64,000 bases of DNA, taken from JANELJ01 sp024511395 (GTDB lineage Bacteria; Pseudomonadota; Gammaproteobacteria; GRL18). A model generated the notes under the pieces. It searched no databases and was not told the DNA's origin. It worked only from the letters and a program-made list of their open reading frames with translations. The stretch lies in assembly GCA_963681975.1 (NCBI GenBank), contig OY820613.1, positions 2,356,001 to 2,420,000 on the forward strand. Direction: 5' to 3'. The position numbers and the translations under genes are program-made. Below are positions 35,788 through 45,381 of the stretch, one piece after another (position 1 is the stretch's first letter; each line of letters starts with the position of its first letter).

Positions 35788-37556
35788 AGTTCTTCCTGCC
35801 CCGGCCGCATAGTACCACCGGCTTCCGGTGACCCGCTGCCATAGGTAAAGACCTGGGTAAGATAGCTTGGAGGCAGTATCCCAAGATATTGATATAATAT
35901 GGACAGGTTCAGACGAAATAGGGATTCAAAACTACTGACTGAATCCGCTGGATTGTAATCACCGAACCACCAGAACCAGTCAGAGCCTTCACAGACCGCC
36001 AGCTGCTGTTCAGCTCGGGCCAGCTGACCATGATCCAGTTCGCCTTTGGCCACCACTTCATCAAAACATTGCTTGGCTTCTATGAGCATATCCCAGCCCC
36101 TGTTCTTGGCCCAGTCGCCAATCCAGGTGGAAAATGAGCCGTAAACCCAGCTGCCTGCCACCAAGGAGGGCAGCATAGTGGTTTTTGCATGGCTATTGAC
36201 ACATTTAGCAAAAGTAGTCAGATCAAAACGCGGATGTTCTGCCAGCCGCTGGTATAAGGCCGTCAGGAAATAGTAACCATTTTCAGGATAATATTCCCAG
36301 GCGTTTTCACCGTCAAGAATAATAGAAACCACCCGGCCGGATTGATCTTCCCGATTGTGCAAAATGGTTTCCATGTGTTCAATCAAATTATTAACCGCAT
36401 CGTCCGCATGCCACTTGGAGTAAGTAAAACCAATCAGATCCGACAGGCCGTCATCACGGAAAAAACAGTTAATCAATTCTTCTTTATCAGACTTATTATC
36501 AGCCGCAACATCCTCTGCGTTGTCATCTTTACGCGGTTGTACGGTATAGCCGCGATGTACACCAATATTATTGTACACATCATCAATCATACCAGCCTGA
36601 CTCAGACTGTTGTTCAGGACACTGCCGCCAGTGGCCACCCACTTGAAACCATATTCTGACAAAATTTCAAGAGTTTCATTACTGACGGCTCCTTCTGAGG
36701 GCCAGCAGCCCAACGGCTTAAAGCCAAAATGGTTTTTAAAGATATCCAGGCCTTTTTTAATATGCCAGTGAACCCGTTCACGACCACTGGGATATTCAGA
36801 ATGTTCCGACAGTGCCACATCGGGCATAGCCTCCCGGGCAGAATTTAGATCCAGCAGCAGAGGGACAATCGGGTGAGCATAAGGAGTAACGGATAATTCA
36901 ATCTGACCGGCTTGTGCCAGGCGGCGGTAGCGATCAATAATCGTATTAAGGATATCGCCAATCACTTCCAGCAATAAATAACGGTCATTGAGCGTATAGT
37001 CGTTTTCCTTGTATATCAGGCGCTTGATGCGAGGATCATTACGTCTGACCGTTTCGCCCATCCAGACCAGATGATACCAAGTGAGCAGGTCAAACAGGTA
37101 TTGATCTTCCAGATAAAAAATGGTGTCCTGATTATTGACAAACCATTCTGACATATTAGCCAGTTTCTGGTAAGCAGGAAAACGATCGATTAGCCGTTCC
37201 CGGTTGGCTTTTAAACAATCCTGAATGATCTGCAGACGCAAAGGCGGACTGGACGGCAATTTACTGCAGGTCAGGTGAACCAGCATGGGATCACGCAAGG
37301 GGGTGTTATGCTGCAGGAAGTCATTGACCTGGTGTTTATAATCTTCAATCTGTTCAAGCAGGGTCGGGGTGAAATTAACTACCGCACGTGCCCCTTTAAC
37401 ATTTTCCAGATGTTCGACCATATCAATATAGTCTTTAATAACATGCAGATAGGTCCAGGGCAGCTGGAATTCATTTTTTCTGAGATCCCGGTATTCCGGC
37501 TGGTGCATGTGCCAGCATATAACGACTTTGAGCTTATCTTCAACAGACGATGTCAA
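35784..37556 (-). CDS. GH57 family glycoside hydrolase / alpha-glucan-acting enzyme
   Basis: This 590-residue GH57 protein starts VVICWHMHQPEYRD, the diagnostic first block. Later blocks include FKPLGCWPSEGAVSNETLEI and YGFKWVATGG (where the nucleophile Glu is expected in CWPSEGA) and SIILDGENAWEYYPENGY. GH57 includes alpha-amylases, amylopullulanases and branching enzymes. The C-terminal half resembles uncharacterised amylase-like members found in proteobacterial glycogen clusters. A dedicated glgB exists at 39314, so a debranching or hydrolytic role is more likely than branching. It has no signal peptide and is therefore cytoplasmic. It is in an operon with malQ and probably glgC. Confidence 0.88.
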   Translation of the reverse strand: MTSSVEDKLKVVICWHMHQPEYRDLRKNEFQLPWTYLHVIKDYIDMVEHLENVKGARAVVNFTPTLLEQIEDYKHQVNDFLQHNTPLRDPMLVHLTCSKLPSSPPLRLQIIQDCLKANRERLIDRFPAYQKLANMSEWFVNNQDTIFYLEDQYLFDLLTWYHLVWMGETVRRNDPRIKRLIYKENDYTLNDRYLLLEVIGDILNTIIDRYRRLAQAGQIELSVTPYAHPIVPLLLDLNSAREAMPDVALSEHSEYPSGRERVHWHIKKGLDIFKNHFGFKPLGCWPSEGAVSNETLEILSEYGFKWVATGGSVLNNSLSQAGMIDDVYNNIGVHRGYTVQPRKDDNAEDVAADNKSDKEELINCFFRDDGLSDLIGFTYSKWHADDAVNNLIEHMETILHNREDQSGRVVSIILDGENAWEYYPENGYYFLTALYQRLAEHPRFDLTTFAKCVNSHAKTTMLPSLVAGSWVYGSFSTWIGDWAKNRGWDMLIEAKQCFDEVVAKGELDHGQLARAEQQLAVCEGSDWFWWFGDYNPADSVSSFESLFRLNLSILYQYLGILPPSYLTQVFTYGSGSPEAGGTMRPGQEEL

Positions 37557-37636
37557 TGTTTACTATCCCCTTTAGAGTTAGAGTAGGTTTAAAAATCTGA
37601 GTATTAGGTAAAAAGACTTACTTGTCTATAGTCTTT

Positions 37637-38929
37637 TCACACTTGTCGAACAGTATGCAGTTTGTCGCCAATCATATCCGGGGTCACCAAGACAATACCG
37701 GTTTCACTGATCCTGTAATGTTTACGGTCATCCTCGGGATTAACCCCGATTTGAGTACCGGCAGGGATTTTAGTGCCTTTATCAATAACCGCCCGTTTAA
37801 TAATACAGTTTTGACCGATATTGACATCCGGTAAAATCACCGAGTCTTCCACTAGAGAATAGGAGTTAACCCGGACATTGGAAAACAGCAGGGAGTGGGA
37901 TATTTTAGCACCTGATATAATACAGCCACCGGAAACCATGGAATCTACCGCCATACCGCGACGATCATCATCGTTAAACACAAACTTGGCCGGAGGCAAT
38001 TGTTCTTGGTAAGTCCAGATAGGCCACTCCTCATCATACAGGTTCAGTTCCGGTGACACACCAATCAGCTCTTGGTTAGCTTTCCAGAAAGCATCAATGG
38101 TTCCGACATCCCGCCAGTATATCTGGTTCTGTTCTTCCTTATTGTTAAAGGAATAGGCAAAGGCACGGTATTTCTTTACCACACTGGGAATAATGTCCTT
38201 ACCGAAATCCCGGCTGGATTGGCTATTGTCAGCATCTTTAATGAGCTGTTCAATTAAAAAACGGGTATTAAAAATATAAATACCCATAGAAGCCAGTGCC
38301 CGCTCGGGATTACCGGGTACATGTTTGGGCTGCTCAGGTTTTTCAGTAAATTCAATAATACGCTTGTTTTCATCAATGGCCATTACCCCGAAGGCTTTGG
38401 CTTCTTCAATAGGGACTTCAAAACAGCCTACGGTCAAATCGGTCTCATTTTCACTGTGCTGGGCCAGCATAACGCCATAGTCCATTTTATAGATATGATC
38501 ACCGGCCAGAACCAGTACGAATTCTGGATTATGGGCACGGATAATGTCCAGGTTCTGGTATAGGGCATCAGCCGTACCTAGGTACCAGTTATCCTTAATC
38601 CGCTGCTGGGCCGGCAATAGTTCCACAAATTCACCGAATTCACCCCTGAAATGTCCCCAGCCCTGTTGAATATGGCGGATTAAAGAGTGAGACTTGTACT
38701 GGGTCGCGACAGCAATACGGCGGATCCCTGAATTAACACAATTGGACAGGGGGAAGTCAATAATTCGGAACTTACCACCAAAAGGCACACCGGGCTTGGC
38801 ACGCCAGGTGGTTAATTCTTTAAGACGGGAACCCTGCCCACCAGCCAGAATAATGGCCAGGGTATCACGGGTAAGACGGCTGACATAACGATGGGGATTT
38901 TCAATGGACACTGAGGACTCCTGTAACAA
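37637..38929 (-). CDS. glgC: Glucose-1-phosphate adenylyltransferase
   Basis: This 430-residue ADP-glucose pyrophosphorylase catalyses the committed step of glycogen synthesis. AIILAGGQGSRLKELTTWRA is the nucleotide-binding loop. Other conserved blocks are FGGKFRIIDFPLSNC, VLAGDHIYKMDYG (catalytic Asp), IIEFTEKP and the C-terminal left-handed beta-helix (DVNIGQNCIIKRAVIDKG). Allosteric control by fructose-1,6-bisphosphate or AMP is known for the family but not tested here. It is divergent from glgB and lies 80 bp upstream of the GH57 gene. Confidence 0.97.
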   Translation of the reverse strand: MLQESSVSIENPHRYVSRLTRDTLAIILAGGQGSRLKELTTWRAKPGVPFGGKFRIIDFPLSNCVNSGIRRIAVATQYKSHSLIRHIQQGWGHFRGEFGEFVELLPAQQRIKDNWYLGTADALYQNLDIIRAHNPEFVLVLAGDHIYKMDYGVMLAQHSENETDLTVGCFEVPIEEAKAFGVMAIDENKRIIEFTEKPEQPKHVPGNPERALASMGIYIFNTRFLIEQLIKDADNSQSSRDFGKDIIPSVVKKYRAFAYSFNNKEEQNQIYWRDVGTIDAFWKANQELIGVSPELNLYDEEWPIWTYQEQLPPAKFVFNDDDRRGMAVDSMVSGGCIISGAKISHSLLFSNVRVNSYSLVEDSVILPDVNIGQNCIIKRAVIDKGTKIPAGTQIGVNPEDDRKHYRISETGIVLVTPDMIGDKLHTVRQV

Positions 38930-39313
38930 TCATGCTGACATTAAGAATGTTTAAACCATTCCCTGATTTAATCAATAGATTATGGAACATTTTATAAGAA
39001 AATACAGTCTTTTATTCTGAAGAAATGATAAAAAGTTAATTACTTATTATCTCAGGTACAAAAAAGATAACCATGATCACAATCAAAGTTCTTATAATCA
39101 TTCTAAAAAAACAGTTCTCACTCGCTGACAAAGCTGGATCACCTGCCATTTATCAAACGTCTTATTCATAAAGGACTATTATAATAGTCTGAAATGACAG
39201 TATAATGAAAAGATTAAATAAGCTGCTTTCATCTGCTGTCAGATAAATTCTGGCCGTTAACTCTGACTGTTAACTTTGGTTATTACTGTTCCACCCATGC
39301 GGAAGCTGAGTCC
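38930..39313. other. Divergent control region between glgC and glgB
   Basis: This gene-free stretch of 384 bp must hold promoters for both glgC and glgB-glgA. Apart from the palindrome at 39174-39189 I see only AT-rich sequence and no convincing promoter pair for glgC. Confidence 0.6.
39174..39189. promoter_or_regulatory. Perfect 16-bp palindrome over a -10-like box
   Basis: GACTATTATAATAGTC is perfectly self-complementary and contains TATAAT (39180-39185), 124 bp upstream of the glgB ATG. An operator overlapping a -10 box would explain this. No matching -35 is evident, so this is an inference. Confidence 0.4.
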
Positions 39314-41500
39314 ATGATAAAGAAATACAAAAAATCACCTGTCCAGGAAGAACTGTCCCGAATTACCGAGGCCAGACATCATGATCCTTTTTCTGTGTTG
39401 GGTTTTGACCGGGAACACCAGCTGATCAGAGTGTACCTGCCTTATGCAGAACAGGTAAATCTGATTCTGGATGACCAGCATAAAGCCCCTTTTAAACGCC
39501 TGCCTGACAGTGATTTTTTTGAATGGAAAGGTGATGTTGACCAGCTGGGCGATCATTATCAGCTGAACTGGATCGATAAAAGCGGCTATGAACACAACCA
39601 TTACGACCCTTATTGTTTTGACCCGCAGATTTCTGAATTTGATCTGCACCTGTTCAGTGAAGGTAAATTACTGCAGTGCTACAATATTCTGGGTGCCCAT
39701 GAAAAAGAAGTCGATGGTATAAAAGGCATTTTATTTGCCACTTGGGCGCCCAATGCTGAACGGGTCAGTGTTATTGGTGACTTTAACCAGTGGGATGGCC
39801 GCACCAACCCCATGCGGGTGCGTGGTGGCAGTGGGGTCTGGGAATTATTTATTCCCGGACTGCAGGCCGGCAGTCTGTACAAGTATGAAATTCTTAATCG
39901 ACACACGGGCGAACTGCTGGAAAAAATTGATCCCTATGCCCGCCAGTTTGAACAGAGGCCAGCCACTGCATCCATGACGACAGCCAGACATACCTGGCAA
40001 TGGCAGGATCAGGACTGGATTAAAAACCGCCAGGAAGATCGCTGGCTGCACAGCCCTATGTCCATTTATGAAATGCACCTAGGCTCCTGGCAGCGGGATG
40101 ATGAGGGACATTTTCTCAATTACCGGGAAATTGCTCATCGCTTGGTGGATTATCTTGGGTCGCTCGGCTTTACCCATATTGAGCTGATGCCCGTGACTGA
40201 ACACCCTCTGGATGCTTCCTGGGGTTACCAGGCCACGGGTTATTTTGCCCCCACCAGTCGTTTCGGCTCCATTGATGACTTTAAATATTTTGTCGATTAC
40301 TGCCACCAGCACGGCTTTGGTATTCTGGTGGACTGGGTTCCGGCACACTTTCCCAAAGACGCTCACGGACTGGCCCGTTACGACGGCAGTGCCCTGTATG
40401 AACATGAAGATCCCCGTCTGGGAGAACATCAAGACTGGGGTACGCTGATTTATAATTTCGGCCGTAACGAAGTTATAAACTTTCTGTTTGCCAGCGCCCT
40501 GTTCTGGATGGATGAATTTCATATTGACGGCCTGCGGGTAGATGCCGTGGCATCCATGCTGTACCTAGATTATTCCCGGGAAGACGGTCAGTGGCTGCCC
40601 AATAAATACGGCGGCAATGAAAACCTGGAAGTCATTGATTTTCTCAAGGAGCTTAATCACCTGACTCATGTAGAATACCCCGGCACCGTAGTCATTGCTG
40701 AAGAATCGACTTCCTGGCCCCAGGTCACCCGTCCCGGCTGGCTGGGCGGACTGGGCTTTACCATGAAGTGGAATATGGGCTGGATGCACGATATTTTAAA
40801 TTACATGCAGAAAGATCCGGTCTATCGTCACTACCATCATGATCAGCTGACCTTTGGTCTGCTGTACAGTTTTACGGAAAACTTTTTACTGCCCTTTTCT
40901 CATGATGAAGTGGTTCACGGCAAAGGTTCCATGCTGGAAAAAATGCCCGGTGATGACTGGCAGAAGTTTGCCAACCTGCGTCTGCTGTACACCTTTATGT
41001 TTGCTTATCCCGGTAAAAAGCTGCTGTTTATGGGTTGTGAATTCGGCCAGAGGCGGGAATGGGATTTTAATGGTCAGCTTAGCTGGAACGAACTGGACTC
41101 CCCTTATCACCGCGGCGTAAAAGACCTAGTGGCTCAGCTGAACAAATTATACACCGAGGTGCCGGCACTGCATTATTACGATTTTGATGCCAGGGGCTTT
41201 GACTGGGTAGACTGTCATGATTCAGCCCAGTCAGTCTTAATATTTCAACGCAACGGTCCGGATGACTCGGTTATTATTGCCCTGAATTTCACTCCCATAG
41301 TCAGAGAAAATTATCGTATCGGAGTGCCCTTTGGCGGCCATTATGAAGAAATATTAAACTCTGATTCCAGCTATTATAACGGTTCCAATACTGGCAATGA
41401 CGACCCTATTGTCAGCGAACCCGTTCCCTGGATGGGCAGAGATCATTCTATCAGTATTACTCTGCCGCCTTTAGCCGGACTGATCATCAAATTAAAATAA
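39314..41500 (+). CDS. glgB: 1,4-alpha-glucan branching enzyme
   Basis: This 728-residue GlgB introduces alpha-1,6 branches into glycogen. The N-terminal CBM48 modules are HHDPFSVLGF and GIKGILFATWAPNAERVSVI. GH13 region II is GLRVDAVASMLYLDY (nucleophile Asp), the Glu is in VVIAEESTSWPQV, and the last Asp is in PFSHDEVVHGKGSM. The length equals that of E. coli GlgB. It is followed 21 bp later by glgA and is the first gene of a two-gene unit. Confidence 0.97.
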   Translation: MIKKYKKSPVQEELSRITEARHHDPFSVLGFDREHQLIRVYLPYAEQVNLILDDQHKAPFKRLPDSDFFEWKGDVDQLGDHYQLNWIDKSGYEHNHYDPYCFDPQISEFDLHLFSEGKLLQCYNILGAHEKEVDGIKGILFATWAPNAERVSVIGDFNQWDGRTNPMRVRGGSGVWELFIPGLQAGSLYKYEILNRHTGELLEKIDPYARQFEQRPATASMTTARHTWQWQDQDWIKNRQEDRWLHSPMSIYEMHLGSWQRDDEGHFLNYREIAHRLVDYLGSLGFTHIELMPVTEHPLDASWGYQATGYFAPTSRFGSIDDFKYFVDYCHQHGFGILVDWVPAHFPKDAHGLARYDGSALYEHEDPRLGEHQDWGTLIYNFGRNEVINFLFASALFWMDEFHIDGLRVDAVASMLYLDYSREDGQWLPNKYGGNENLEVIDFLKELNHLTHVEYPGTVVIAEESTSWPQVTRPGWLGGLGFTMKWNMGWMHDILNYMQKDPVYRHYHHDQLTFGLLYSFTENFLLPFSHDEVVHGKGSMLEKMPGDDWQKFANLRLLYTFMFAYPGKKLLFMGCEFGQRREWDFNGQLSWNELDSPYHRGVKDLVAQLNKLYTEVPALHYYDFDARGFDWVDCHDSAQSVLIFQRNGPDDSVIIALNFTPIVRENYRIGVPFGGHYEEILNSDSSYYNGSNTGNDDPIVSEPVPWMGRDHSISITLPPLAGLIIKLK

Positions 41501-41521
41501 GCACCTGTTAAGGAGACCATT

Positions 41522-43282
41522 TTGGCAAGTACTCAAAAAAGTAAAACAAAAAATAAAGCGGATCCCGTATCCACCCCGGGAAAAAGCGAAAAAAAGACTG
41601 GCAGCAAAGCGAAAAAAACATCATCTAAAAAAAGTGTCAGTAAGAAAAAAGCCGTTAGCGTGAAAAAAAAGACCACCAGCGTAAAGAAAAAGGCTGTTAA
41701 TACTAAAAAAGCCTCTAAAAAATCAGCCTCGGCTCAGGCACCACGCTATAAAGTTTTATTTATCAGCAGTGAACTTCATCCCTTTGCCAAAACCGGCGGA
41801 CTGGGCGATGTTTCGGCCAGCCTGCCCAAAGCGCTCAAGGCCATGTACCAGGATATCCGGATTTTAATACCGGCTTATCCTACCGCTATCCAGAAAGCTG
41901 AGTCTCTTAAGTACGTGGATTGCATCGAATTACCTGAAAGCGGTTTTCCCGGCGACCTCGGTCTGCCCGAAGGCACCCGCAGCGTATCCATTATTGAAAC
42001 CCGCCTGCCTTCCAGTCATGTTAAGGTATGGATGATTGAAAGTGAGCTGTATAATCGTTCCGGCGGTCCCTACCAAGATGAAAATGCTCAGGAATGGCTG
42101 GATAATGACAAGCGTTTTGCGCTGTTAAATTATGTCGCCACAGAAATTGCCATGGGCCGCAGCAGCCTGAAATGGCAGCCGGATCTAGTACATGCCAATG
42201 ACTGGCAGACCGGCCTGACCAGTGCGCTGCTGGAACAGGAATTTATTCACCACCACCGACAGCGCCCTGCTACTGTATTCACTATTCATAATATGGCACA
42301 TATGGGGGTCTTTTCCCGTGAGCAGTTTAATGCACTGCAGCTGCCGGCTTCCCTATGGAACCATCATGAACTGGAATTTCATGACAATTTTTCCTTTATC
42401 AAGGGCGGCCTGGTATTTTCTGACCGGGTCAATACTGTCAGTCCCACCTATGCCAGAGAAATTCAGACTGAGGAATTCGGCTATGGTTTATATGGGCTGC
42501 TGACCTATCGTAATGAGCGGCTGTCCGGGATCCTTAACGGCATTGATATGAAGGAATGGGATCCGGCCAAAGACCCCTTAATCAAAAAAAATTATTCCAT
42601 TAAAACCTTGGCCAATAAACAGGACAATAAAGCCGCCTTACAGAAGCATTTTAATTTGCCACGCAAGAAAAATGTGCTGTTATTAGGTATGGTAGCCCGC
42701 TTGGTGTATCAGAAAGGGGTGGATTTATTACTGGAGTATATGCAGGAAATTCTTGAGCTGCCGGTACAGATTGTTATTCTAGGTTCCGGCGATCTGGAAC
42801 TGGAATCCCGTTTGCATCAGTGGTCTTATAAATACCCTGAACAGCTCCAGGTAAAGGTAGGTTATGACGAAGCCCTGTCACATTTAATTGAAGCGGGCAG
42901 TGAAGCCTTTTTAATGCCTTCCCGGTTTGAGCCCTGTGGACTGAACCAGCTTTACAGCCTGCGTTACGGTACCATCCCCATTGTACGCAAAACCGGCGGA
43001 CTCGCAGATACGGTGGTTCACGCTTCCAAGGAAAATTTGAACCAGGGTACAGCTACGGGTGTTGTATTTCATGAAGAGGAAGGTTCCAGTCTGTTTAATG
43101 CCGTCAACCTGACCCATTTACTGTTCCAGGATAAAAAACTCTGGAAAAAACTCATGGTTACTGGCATGAAACAGGAATTTTCCTGGAAGGAAAGTGCTAA
43201 ACAGTACCTGGAGTTATATGCACAGGCACTGGGCGACAGGGATCAATATAAAAATGGAGTTTATCCGACGGTCCCTGAATAG
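41522..43282 (+). CDS. glgA: Glycogen synthase with lysine-rich N-terminal extension
   Basis: This 586-residue GT5 enzyme elongates glycogen from ADP-glucose. The catalytic part starts near residue 77 (YKVLFISSELHPFAKTGGLG, the ADP-glucose-binding KTGGL motif). It continues with VHANDWQTGLTSALL, FTIHNMAHMGVFS, FGYGLYGLLTYRN, ILNGIDMKEWDP and MPSRFEPCGLNQLYSLRYG. In front lie about 75 residues almost entirely of Lys, Ser, Ala, Thr and Val in repeats such as VSVKKKTTSVKKKAV, like histone-H1/AlgP tails. The TTG start at 41522 has AAGGAG about 9 nt upstream. No internal ATG with a ribosome site precedes the catalytic domain, so the tail is probably translated. Confidence 0.93.
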   Translation: MASTQKSKTKNKADPVSTPGKSEKKTGSKAKKTSSKKSVSKKKAVSVKKKTTSVKKKAVNTKKASKKSASAQAPRYKVLFISSELHPFAKTGGLGDVSASLPKALKAMYQDIRILIPAYPTAIQKAESLKYVDCIELPESGFPGDLGLPEGTRSVSIIETRLPSSHVKVWMIESELYNRSGGPYQDENAQEWLDNDKRFALLNYVATEIAMGRSSLKWQPDLVHANDWQTGLTSALLEQEFIHHHRQRPATVFTIHNMAHMGVFSREQFNALQLPASLWNHHELEFHDNFSFIKGGLVFSDRVNTVSPTYAREIQTEEFGYGLYGLLTYRNERLSGILNGIDMKEWDPAKDPLIKKNYSIKTLANKQDNKAALQKHFNLPRKKNVLLLGMVARLVYQKGVDLLLEYMQEILELPVQIVILGSGDLELESRLHQWSYKYPEQLQVKVGYDEALSHLIEAGSEAFLMPSRFEPCGLNQLYSLRYGTIPIVRKTGGLADTVVHASKENLNQGTATGVVFHEEEGSSLFNAVNLTHLLFQDKKLWKKLMVTGMKQEFSWKESAKQYLELYAQALGDRDQYKNGVYPTVPE

Positions 43283-43380
43283 TATCTATAGGCAATAAAG
43301 CTATAGTGCTCTATATTCTTTTTCTTGGGAGCGCGGGCAGGATGCACGCACTCTAGGGTTTCTCAATGTCCCATAAAAAA

Positions 43381-43767
43381 TTAATCCATATCACAAATAC
43401 TATGCTCCAGCTTATTGCACCAGAACTGATCATTGCTGTCAAACAGTCTGGATGATACTTCCGGTCCCTAGGTGCCGGCAGGATAGGTATGGATATAATC
43501 CTGTTCATCCATCCAGGAACGTAGCACTGGATCAAAAATCTGCCAGGTCCAGGAGACTTCATCAAAACGTAGGAACTGGGACTGGTTACCTTCCATCACT
43601 TCCAGCAATAAGGATTCATAAGCATCCATTTTCTGTGTTTTATCATAACTGCTGGCTTCCAGCTGAGTGGTCTGGGTTTCCAGTTCCAGGCCGGCTTTTT
43701 TAACCTGCATTTCAATGCGCAGAGATTCTTCCGGCTGAATATTCAGGAAAATCCAGTCCGGCATCCT
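43381..43767 (-). pseudogene. zwf: Glucose-6-phosphate dehydrogenase (zwf), C-terminal fragment
   Basis: Only the last about 125 codons of G6PDH remain: WIFLNIQPEESLRIEMQVKK, ESLLLEVMEGNQSQFLRFDE, VSWTWQIFDPVLRSW and HTYPAGT. A TAG follows where Zwf has Trp (YPAGTWGP), then the frame continues GPEVSSRLFDSNDQFW to a natural stop at 43381. The rest of the gene is replaced by an IS5 remnant starting at 43774, with TAAATA at the junction. The enzyme would start the oxidative pentose-phosphate and Entner-Doudoroff routes. It lies next to glgA in antisense orientation. Confidence 0.9.
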
Positions 43768-43773
43768 TAAATA

Positions 43774-44581
43774 GTCCAACCCGAATAAAATATAGTGCAT
43801 TGATTTATAAGGAAATATTGGCGAATTATGGGTGTTAAATTTGCAAGTTTTTGGTAAAATAAGCCTTATTACCTTGCAAATTTCCAGACCAAAATGAAGC
43901 CAAAGAAACAGTCAAAAATACCTCAGGAAGACCTGTTCAAGATACGCCTTGAAAACATGCTGGACAGAAAATCTATACTGGCAATATTTTTGTGGAGAAG
44001 AATACTTTCAGCATAAAATGCCTATACACCCTACGACTATGACCAAATGGCGTAACCGGCCGGGTAAGTCAGGCAGTGAAAAATTACTGATTGAAACCAT
44101 TAAAGCCGGACTAAAGAGTAAGAACAAGCTTTACAGTTTACATGCACCGGAAGTCGAGTGTATCAGTAAAGGCAAAGCTCATAAGCCTTATGAATTTGGT
44201 GTTAAAGCCAGTATCGCGGTAACCAACAAGGAAGGCTTTGTTATTGGTGCTCAAAGCTGTCCGGGCAATCCTTATGATGGACACACTCCACTGCCACAAC
44301 TGGAACAGATAAAACAGTTTACAGCCGTACAACCGGAACAATGCTTTGTTGACCGGGGTTATCATGGACATGAAGTAAAAGACACTAAAGTTTTTATCTC
44401 AGGTCAGAAGCGAGGCGTTACCCGAAGTATTAAAAAGGCATTAAAACGGCGCAGTGCGATTGAGCCTGAAATTGGTCATATGAAAAATGATGGTCATTTA
44501 GATCGCTGCTACCTCAAAGGCGCAGTCGGTGATGCCATTAATGTGGTTATGGTAGCCGCTGGACATAACTTAAGAAAGATC
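43774..44581 (+). mobile_element. IS5-family remnant with two internal deletions
   Basis: The left end GTCCAACCCGAATAA at 43774 is preceded by TAAATA, then the usual leader and ATG at 43894. One deletion joins the two GCTGGAC repeats near 43959. A second joins AGTAA repeats near 44116, so residues including the first catalytic Asp are lost. The remaining frame (43949-44593) keeps FVDRGYHGHEV and AIEPEIGHMKND. It ends where the IS66 terminal repeat begins at 44582, and the right end of the IS5 is missing. Confidence 0.92.
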
Positions 44582-44665
44582 GTAAGCGCTTAACGAACCA
44601 ACGTCATTCCGAGTTAAATTCTTTCTCCTCATAATAAAGTCACCACTTTATTATGAGGAGCAGAG

Positions 44666-44989
44666 ATGAACTTAGATAATATTTCCGACCTGGAAAGCTT
44701 TTGGGCCGAGCAGATTAAGTCATGGCAGAGCACTGATTTAACCCAAAGAGCATATTGCCAGAAGAATGCCCTGCCCATCCATCGTTTTAATTACTGGAAG
44801 CGAAAGTTAACAAAACCCACTGAGCCATCACCTGAAGAGCTGGGTTTTGTTCAATTAAAACCTATGGCTGATAACCACTCAAGCAGCCACTCAGCCCTTC
44901 CCCTGCAACTCCCTAACCGGTTGCGCATTGAAGGTATTAGCTCAGAAAACCTCTGTCTGCTCAAACAACTGACGGAGTTGCTACAATGA
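44666..44989 (+). CDS. tnpA: IS66 accessory protein TnpA
   Basis: This 107-residue IS66 TnpA-type DNA-binding protein contains SFWAEQIKSWQSTDLTQRAY and CQKNALPIHRFNYWKRKL, the short helix-turn-helix pattern of this family. The ATG at 44666 follows GAGGAGCAGAG. It overlaps tnpB by 4 bp (ATGA). A 5' fragment of a second copy is at 21193-21403. It is probably non-functional as a set because tnpC is broken. Confidence 0.88.
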   Translation: MNLDNISDLESFWAEQIKSWQSTDLTQRAYCQKNALPIHRFNYWKRKLTKPTEPSPEELGFVQLKPMADNHSSSHSALPLQLPNRLRIEGISSENLCLLKQLTELLQ

Positions 44990-45381
44990 GCAGCGCCATA
45001 CGACCCTCATTAAACCTGCCAGAAGTCTGGTTATACCTGAAACCTGTCGATTTCAGGAAAAGCTTTTTAGGGCTCAGTGCGATTGTAGAATGCGAGCCGG
45101 GTCATACCCCGTTCACCGGATATCTGTATGTCTTTACCAATCGCCGGAGAAATAAAATCAAATGTCTGTTCCGGGATGATACCGGCTTTGTGCTGTATTA
45201 CAAAAGCCTGTCTGAAGAAAAATTCAAATGGCCAAAAGGGGAAAATGACCTGATGAATATTACCGGCCAGCAGATAAACTGGTTACTGGGTGGTTATGAT
45301 ATCAGCACCATGAAACCCCATAAAAACTTAATTATGAGACCGTATATTAAGCATCTAATGCCTTGTTTATGCTATAATTAA
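44986..45381 (+). CDS. tnpB: IS66 accessory protein TnpB
   Basis: This 131-residue IS66 Orf2/TnpB protein has the family core VWLYLKPVDFRKSFLGLSAI, PFTGYLYVFTNRRRNKIKCL and DDTGFVLYYKSL. It is needed for IS66 transposition by an unknown mechanism. The length is slightly long at the C-terminus (PYIKHLMPCLCYN), perhaps by readthrough of an altered stop. The frame is otherwise intact. Confidence 0.88.
   Translation: MSSAIRPSLNLPEVWLYLKPVDFRKSFLGLSAIVECEPGHTPFTGYLYVFTNRRRNKIKCLFRDDTGFVLYYKSLSEEKFKWPKGENDLMNITGQQINWLLGGYDISTMKPHKNLIMRPYIKHLMPCLCYN

Noticed and set aside
43468..43800. 110-residue standalone protein
   Set aside because: Its first residues come from the IS5 end; the rest is the zwf C-terminus, so it is a pseudogene fragment.
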